NCBI RefSeq assembly: GCF_021155775.2
Contig: NC_060234.1
Location: 18,314,526 to 18,378,525 of the forward strand
Direction: 5' to 3'
Source of the DNA: Neodiprion pinetum
Taxonomy: Eukaryota; Arthropoda; Insecta; Hymenoptera; Diprionidae
Length of the DNA stretch: 64,000 nt
Shown: positions 58,360 through 64,000 of the stretch, piece by piece
Position numbering within the stretch: the stretch's first letter is position 1
How the letters are laid out: every line of letters starts with the position of its first letter
Notes under the pieces: model-generated
Told to the model about the DNA's origin: nothing
Databases searched by the model: none
The model's input: only the letters and a program-made list of their open reading frames with translations
Translations under genes and position numbers: made by a program

Positions 58360-61300
58360 TTTGAAATTTAAATCTCGAAATGTCAATTTTATCACAGGAG
58401 CAGAGAGAAAATTAATTGTCCTATTCAGTAAGTTTATAAAATGTCTACAAGAGGCACCAAAAAAGTCGAAAATTAAATCACATTCAGAGAAAAAATATAT
58501 TCGTTGGAGGAGGATGTTTCTTTCGTATTCCTCTTTTTGATTTTCAAAAATATATTCACTATAATGAAATACTTGTTTTATATCACAAAATGCGAGGAAC
58601 AAGATTTTTTCGTATCACAAAAGTATCTTTTTTTTACTAAATGGATCTGTTCTAGGATACAATTATTGGTTGGATTACATACCGGAAGGATTCCGTGAAG
58701 GTGAACGATGCGAACGGTCTTTGTCAGCAGTTAGAAACCCGAAATTACATCTTACACGTAGTGAAATCCTAAAATTTAACGGTGCCTGGCTGGTGGTGAA
58801 ATGTCGGTTGCATCGTTTACGATCGCAGAATCGTATTGTTGAAACAAACGACCGTTTCATTTATTTCAATATCATTTTGCATTGAAATGAAATTTCACAA
58901 GCCGTGAAATGTTGCAAAAATTTGTAGAGATTGAAATTTTTTTTTAAATTTGAATAAAATTTTCTTTGTATGACTTTATTCGACAGCCCGGCAGCAATAT
59001 CATCTCTGTGGGATATAGTCCGCAGCTTTTAAACAGCTTGTTGATTTGTACAATGTCATAACACATTTCAGTTACAGCTTGCTAGACTTTAGGTCGGCAG
59101 TCGAGCCATTCGAGAGCTGAAAGTTTAAAAAATCGCCCATTTGGCAGCGGAATATGCAGGCGTGGGAGGCGCGCATTGGCACGGATTCGGTGATGAAACT
59201 TTAAACACCTTCCGTACACCAGCCGCGTTTCGACGACTAGCAAAAATCATCACCCCCTAACTGAGGTTCGCACTCAACTGAAATTTTAACGAGCTGACTT
59301 ATCTTCCCCCCTAATGGGAGTTCTGGGCAACCATCATGAAATTTTAAACAGAGCGGTAGTTGCAATATCCGTTAATTAGACATTCAAATTTGTTTTTTTT
59401 TGTTGCTGTTCTACCAAACTGTGAAATTTTTTATTTCTTATGGTAGAAATTTTAGTAGAATGAGTATCGTTATAATATCGGTTCGAGTATCGTTCGAATA
59501 TCAAAAAAAAAAAAAAAAAACGTGATACAAGTGACAGCACAGTCAGAAAGAATAGTAACGCATATTAGATTTTCTAGTTACAGGTACAAAAGTTATTCTT
59601 ATTTCGTGTCAAGAACTACATTTTACGGTTACTGTAAGCAGTGAAATTATTTAAAAGGACCGAATAGTAAACAAAATTGGAAATGTACCTCAGTGCGAGT
59701 GAAGTGATACCGTTCACTTAATTAATACCTAACTTTGACAAATGCAGTAATTTTTTTCTCAGTACGGTACGCATAAGTTGATACTGTCATGATACATATG
59801 AGGCATTCCACCCTAAACCAACCTGCGTCTAAACCTCACCATCGGCGATTCTTTTTGTTCTGCTCTCAAAAATACGAAAACACAATTTTCGAAAGGATAG
59901 CTCGAATAGAAGGAATAAAATGCGACAATATTGCGACCTAGATGGAAGTGTGCGAGCTTTTGGTTTAGAAGTTACATGCGAAACAAGTAATTGTAAAGTG
60001 AGAATAAACGAATAAAATATAAATTTGTATTTTTTCAGTTCATATTACATCGATTTTTCCTACTTTTTAACTATGTTACGGAATAGACGGGGGTTGATTC
60101 GAGTAGCGGTTGTCGAACCGCTTCTATACCAACCCAAGATGTTGTTTGGGTATAAATTCGGGTCCGGCCTCGTCACTGGCCTCGATCCGGGGATGATGGA
60201 AGGAATGATAAATGCGATGAAGAAGGTTTACTTGAATTCGTAGACGATTTATTATAGTGGTGAAGAATGTAAATGTGCAAACGTGTTAACGAAGTGAATT
60301 TTGGAATAGATAGAATTGGATTTCAAATTAGAAGCCGAGTGGATGAACGTAGGAATACGAATTCTGTACTTGATGGAGGATGGAATAGAAGAGCGAATGC
60401 ACGAAAGGTGTGGGAATTCAGAATAGTGGGGAATAGAATTAGCAGAGTAAGGGCGATGTGGCTGGATAGAACGAGGACGACAGGATGGAGACTAAGGTTA
60501 CTATGTGGAAAGCGGAAGAATTAGCAAGTAGCGAAAAGATGGAGAAGACGTTTGCCGGAAGGCCGGACGTAACAATTACTTGATTCGCTTGTAGCTTCTA
60601 AATCAATAGCTTGCCCAATTCTACCTTGGTCTCATAATGTTCGTTTTTTAAGAAAGAATCCATGAAAAAAATTTGAAGTCAATCGATATGGGCTATTCAT
60701 TCGAAAATTGGGTTACACTCTACACCATATGTATAAATAAAAGAAGAAGGTCGATGGTGAGGGTTGGACGTAGGTTGGTTTTGGGTAAAATGCCTCGTGT
60801 ACTATTGCGAAACATTTGAATTTGCGGAATATGTTAGAAGCGTCTACACAGATGGGATACATTCCGCTTATTCGAAATACTCCAACTGGGTTCTCCGACT
60901 GACTCTGGCATCCGGTATACGTCTAATTATTGGACGATGTTGGCATGTCACAAGGTACGTTCTCGTGACAAGGGTCGTAAGATCTTTGTTCAATTCAAGA
61001 ACGGTCAGTTTAATTTTTGGAGCAGCCCGCAAAACTGATAATAGCAATTTGTAAGCATGATTAACGCTCTAAAGAGAATGGTTGAAATTTGGGTATTTCG
61101 GGTGAGACAGAAAATTTTCTATCTTCTACAATCTTCAGTTCGTAACAGTAATGTTACAGTTTCATATTATCGTTATTGCGTAATTTCAAATCAATCGTTA
61201 AAAAAAAATTCATTAAATCGCAATGAAATTAATCAGCCATTGAGCAGAATCGGTTAAGGTATTCGTGAATGATTTATAAAAATTTGTAACTCTTGTGTTT

Positions 61301-62000
61301 AAAATTAACGTAAAAACGAATGAGCTGATTTAGATGAAATTTCGTCTATTTCAAGCTTGTCTTCAATTTCCTTAGAACTAATTGAAGTTTGAGAAAAATC
61401 AACTAAACGATCTCTGAGTTTCTTTCAAAACAAAAATCCGTATGCCAAAATATCTTGTATTCTCGCAAATAAAAAAATAACGGGATGTTCTAGGAATAAG
61501 AATTTTCCCTGCTCGTTTGGGATGAAATGATTGTACACACCTCTTTATTCACCTATTAAATTTTTCAACAACTAGTCTCGAAATAATCATTCTAAACAAT
61601 TTTTTAACTTCTCGATGAAATTGACGATGGTTTTGTCAGTAATAAAGTGGATTTGAAATTTATTCATTCTTGTAAAACATTGCAAAATATTTTCTAATCG
61701 AAAGGCGGTAATTATCACTGGTGCTGGCAATATTGTTCTCCGCTGCTTCAGCGGGGTGACTGGGAAATATGTCGGATCAGTAAAAGTGGAGGGTGAGTAG
61801 TCGTGCGTAAATCGAGTGCTACAAAAGTCACGTTCTCGTGCTCGGTCAGACGCAGTAATAAGCAAGCGGCACTGGGATTAATGAAAAAAACAAACGACTA
61901 AAAAAAAAAAAGGAATGTGCGAAGAACGGTAAAGGATAAAAATTCACGAGGCTGCAAACTCTCGTATACTGCGAAAGGGACGCTCTATGTATAATATAAT
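58360..62000. other. no confident gene
   Basis: AT-rich with scattered short frames. One at 60025-60243 reads LLYQPKMLFGYKFGSGLVTG and looks protein-like but lacks boundaries. A-tract near 59502. Confidence 0.45.
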
Positions 62001-62014
62001 AAGCTGTTTTTCAG

Positions 62015-62178
62015 CCAGAAAATTGCGGAAGCACCTCTCGCCCGCGCCAGTTGTCTGATGGCGACGATTTATATGAGATCGTGAAAGCTGAGCTTTCAGT
62101 ACCTTTTACTACGTGCGCATTTCCTACAGATTTGACGCACGAAATTTATTCATCGGTTCACATTGAAAGAACCATTAC
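62015..62178 (+). CDS. weak candidate exon
   Basis: The acceptor AAGCTGTTTTTCAG precedes an open frame PENCGSTSRPRQLSDGDDLY, EIVKAELSVPFTTCAFPTD, up to a weak donor (ACG|GTATAT). Unrecognised; boundaries are uncertain. Confidence 0.2.
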
Positions 62179-62239
62179 ACGGTATATCCTTATTATTACA
62201 GGCACGAGTGATCTGGCGGAGCGTTATCATAAAATTTGA

Positions 62240-62915
62240 AATCCTGAAATTATCGTCTTGTTTTTCAACTTTCAAAGTTTTCAAACTTTTACTAGACGAT
62301 GTGGTATATTTAGCTATACTTGAACAATTTTTTCGCGAAGGTAAAGTTACTGCATATACTTGTTACCGATATGATACATAATTCTAGAGAAATTGCAAAT
62401 TCGAATATTTTTGGGTGAATTGAAAAATTAACGAAGGCTTCTTGCGACGAAATTTGCAGCTTGGATACATAATTCGTTGATTATGAAACAATAAAGTAAT
62501 GCCAAGGTCTTGTATAGTTAAAACGGATGTAGTAAAATTATAAAAATGTATGGGAGGCAATTATGTCAAAAAACTATTGAATTGAAAACATGATAAAATA
62601 AAGAGTTGAAAAATGTTACTTGAGCTAAATTAGTTACATACATCCAACTGAAAAACTCCTTTTGAAAAAAATTTATTCTCTACCGTTGTTATATGATAAA
62701 CTTAGCCTGTCATTCTGTTCATGATTGTAGTCGTTTATCTGCTTCATTTTCACGGGCATGATTGTTTCTCTGATATGACTCGTTGACTTGGTTTAATTTA
62801 AAATTCACTCATGTATGCTAATGTAAGTATTAGGTAATGTAATCGTTAGCTTTCTGTTACTTCTTTGAGTTTTTATTATTGTTGGATAAACCGTGTAGTA
62901 AATAAAGTATTACTA
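62240..62915. other. no gene seen
   Basis: AT-rich non-coding DNA. Confidence 0.55.
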
Positions 62916-62918
62916 CAG

Positions 62919-62957
62919 TTCTGAGTAGGGTCCCCTTCAAAGGGCTGAAACGTAAAA
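62919..62957 (+). ncRNA. decayed hammerhead-like motif, possible Penelope-type relic
   Basis: CTGAGTAGGGTCCCCTTCAA and GGGCTGAAACG place a hairpin between a CTGA-like and a GAAAC segment, the spacing of minimal hammerhead ribozymes found in Penelope-like elements. The CTGANGA core is broken (CTGAGTA), so activity is unlikely. Confidence 0.25.
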
Positions 62958-62999
62958 ATGAGACCTGTTCTTGTATTAGACCTACGGCACCGAAAAAAC

Positions 63000-63685
63000 A
63001 CTCGCAAGAAAAAATTAAGATAAAAAATTGTTACGACTTATTGTGCGCAGCCCTGAAATATGACATTTCATCAACTAAACGCTCTTATATACAGGGTGGT
63101 GAGGCTGAATATTAGACATAGTAATATTTGAAAGGTAAATATCGATATTTAACTCCTTAGACACATTTATAAACGATGCACAGGCTGACTTCAGTCCGTT
63201 TGATTGCTCTCTTAAAATCTGATCGAGAGCTGGGCTCGATTCAGAGGAGAGCTCCCTTGTATACTCGAAGAATTCGAGCGAGAGCGTCCGCTGATAACGA
63301 TCGATAACAGAATTTAGACGAATACTGAGAACCACAACGCGGCTCAGAGGGAGAGAGCGAAATATAGCGGTCTGTATGACAGAGAATAATATAAATTGAA
63401 AATACCACGGTGCTAGTAAGTATTGGAAGATGAGAAGAAATAGACGTATTCCGCAATAAACAGCAACGTTCCGACTGTTTTAAACAGACAATATAAGTAG
63501 TGTATTAATTTATGAATAGTATATAAACTGCTATTTATCAAAATCAGACAAATTATATATGGATTTTTTAGTGAAAAAATGATAGAATAACGTGATTTCT
63601 CTGACCTTGCTAATAAAACAAAGTATGTAAGATTGTAATTTAGTATTTCGAAATTTTTCCCGATTCACAAGGACTTTTTCTATTA
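63000..63685. other. no gene seen
   Basis: Short overlapping minus-strand frames at 63075-63456, not recognised. Confidence 0.5.
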
Positions 63686-63690
63686 GCCCT

Positions 63691-63835
63691 AAAGGGGGGG
63701 GGTTTGGTTTTGCACTTTCGAAAAATCGAATTTTTTTTTGTCTTATCTTATTGTTAAACATTTCAAGAATATATTCCCAAAATTTTAAGTCGATCTGAGC
63801 AAAACTCTTGAAGTTATCGTCTAGTTAGTCTCCTT
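63691..63835 (+). mobile_element. possible left end of a second Mutator-like/Kolobok-like element
   Basis: TAAAGGGGGGGG is followed by TTCGAAAAATCGAATTTTTT and later TTAAGTCGATCTGAGCAAAA. This resembles the layout at 42571 (AAGGGG..., TTTTCAAAAAATCGATTTTT). The interior continues beyond the window. Confidence 0.35.
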
Positions 63836-64000
63836 GCCCTTTAACATTATATAATAGCTCTGACAGCAGGTATAGCTTATTCACTTCTATCGTTCTGGTC
63901 CATTATCCTGTTTCGAGAATATTTTATTTTGTAAAGACAGGTAAGTAAAGCCATAAAGACATATTTTATATTTGTATGTATATACTATACACTGTCCAAT

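Overview
This is eukaryotic DNA, most likely from an insect. Long AT-rich stretches carry no operons or dense reading frames. There are GT-AG splice signals, simple-sequence tracts, foldback and MITE-like repeats, TTAGG/CCTAA-flavoured degenerate repeats and an arthropod-style initiator (TCAGT). A hymenopteran fits best, but I infer that from general character, not from any diagnostic gene. Nearly everything outside 42.5-56.2 kb looks intergenic or intronic. The host-gene signal I trust most is one well-delimited exon on the minus strand (34733-34989). Weaker exon and promoter candidates lie at 2.1, 4.0, 11.4, 15.7, 20.9, 31.9 and 62.0 kb. One juxtaposed acceptor/donor at 10.53 kb resembles a recursive splice point.

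Region by region: 0-11.9 kb is non-coding with a degenerate GATTTCA array. 11.9-12.1 kb is a TA-flanked MITE. 7.6, 14.5 and 17.2-17.9 kb hold copies of one dispersed repeat family. 15.5-15.8 kb and 20.6-21.2 kb are GC/CpG-rich, promoter-like islands. 21.7-23.5 kb is a large foldback element. 27.3-29.2 kb holds a hairpin, a TTAA-flanked MITE and another foldback. 32.6-32.8 kb is a degenerate array, 33.5 kb a pogo-like transposon end, and 36.3-39.4 kb a run of four inverted-repeat elements.

The main structure is a Russian doll at 42571-56173. The outer shell is a Mutator-like DDE transposon of about 3.1 kb, with 20-bp terminal inverted repeats. Its transposase carries two in-frame stops and a frameshift. 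It is also cut in two by a 10,460-bp insertion (44483-54942) flanked by an exact 6-bp duplication (GTAATG). Removing the insertion and one copy of the duplication joins the coding frame exactly. The insertion has AGTAGT...ACTACT ends and imperfect ~60-bp inverted termini, the signature I associate with Polinton/Maverick integration. I see no polymerase, integrase, ATPase or capsid gene in it. Instead it carries two minus-strand genes with their own TATA/initiator promoters, one or two very acidic plus-strand reading frames, and a ~2.07-kb inverted repeat around a ~260-bp spacer. The inner part of the repeat is nearly identical between arms and the outer ~300 bp is clearly diverged. Each arm carries an outward promoter-like sequence. 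A solo Gypsy-type LTR (49812-51636, 4-bp duplication ATGT, TGTAACGTGG...CCACGTCACA ends) is nested inside this, giving three layers. The left end of the insertion also holds sorted ATAAA, CAGA and GA simple-repeat blocks.

The order of events can be read from the nesting: Mutator-like element first, Polinton-like element second, LTR third. The compact element with a giant palindrome and its small accessory-type genes is the best candidate for something undescribed in this window.
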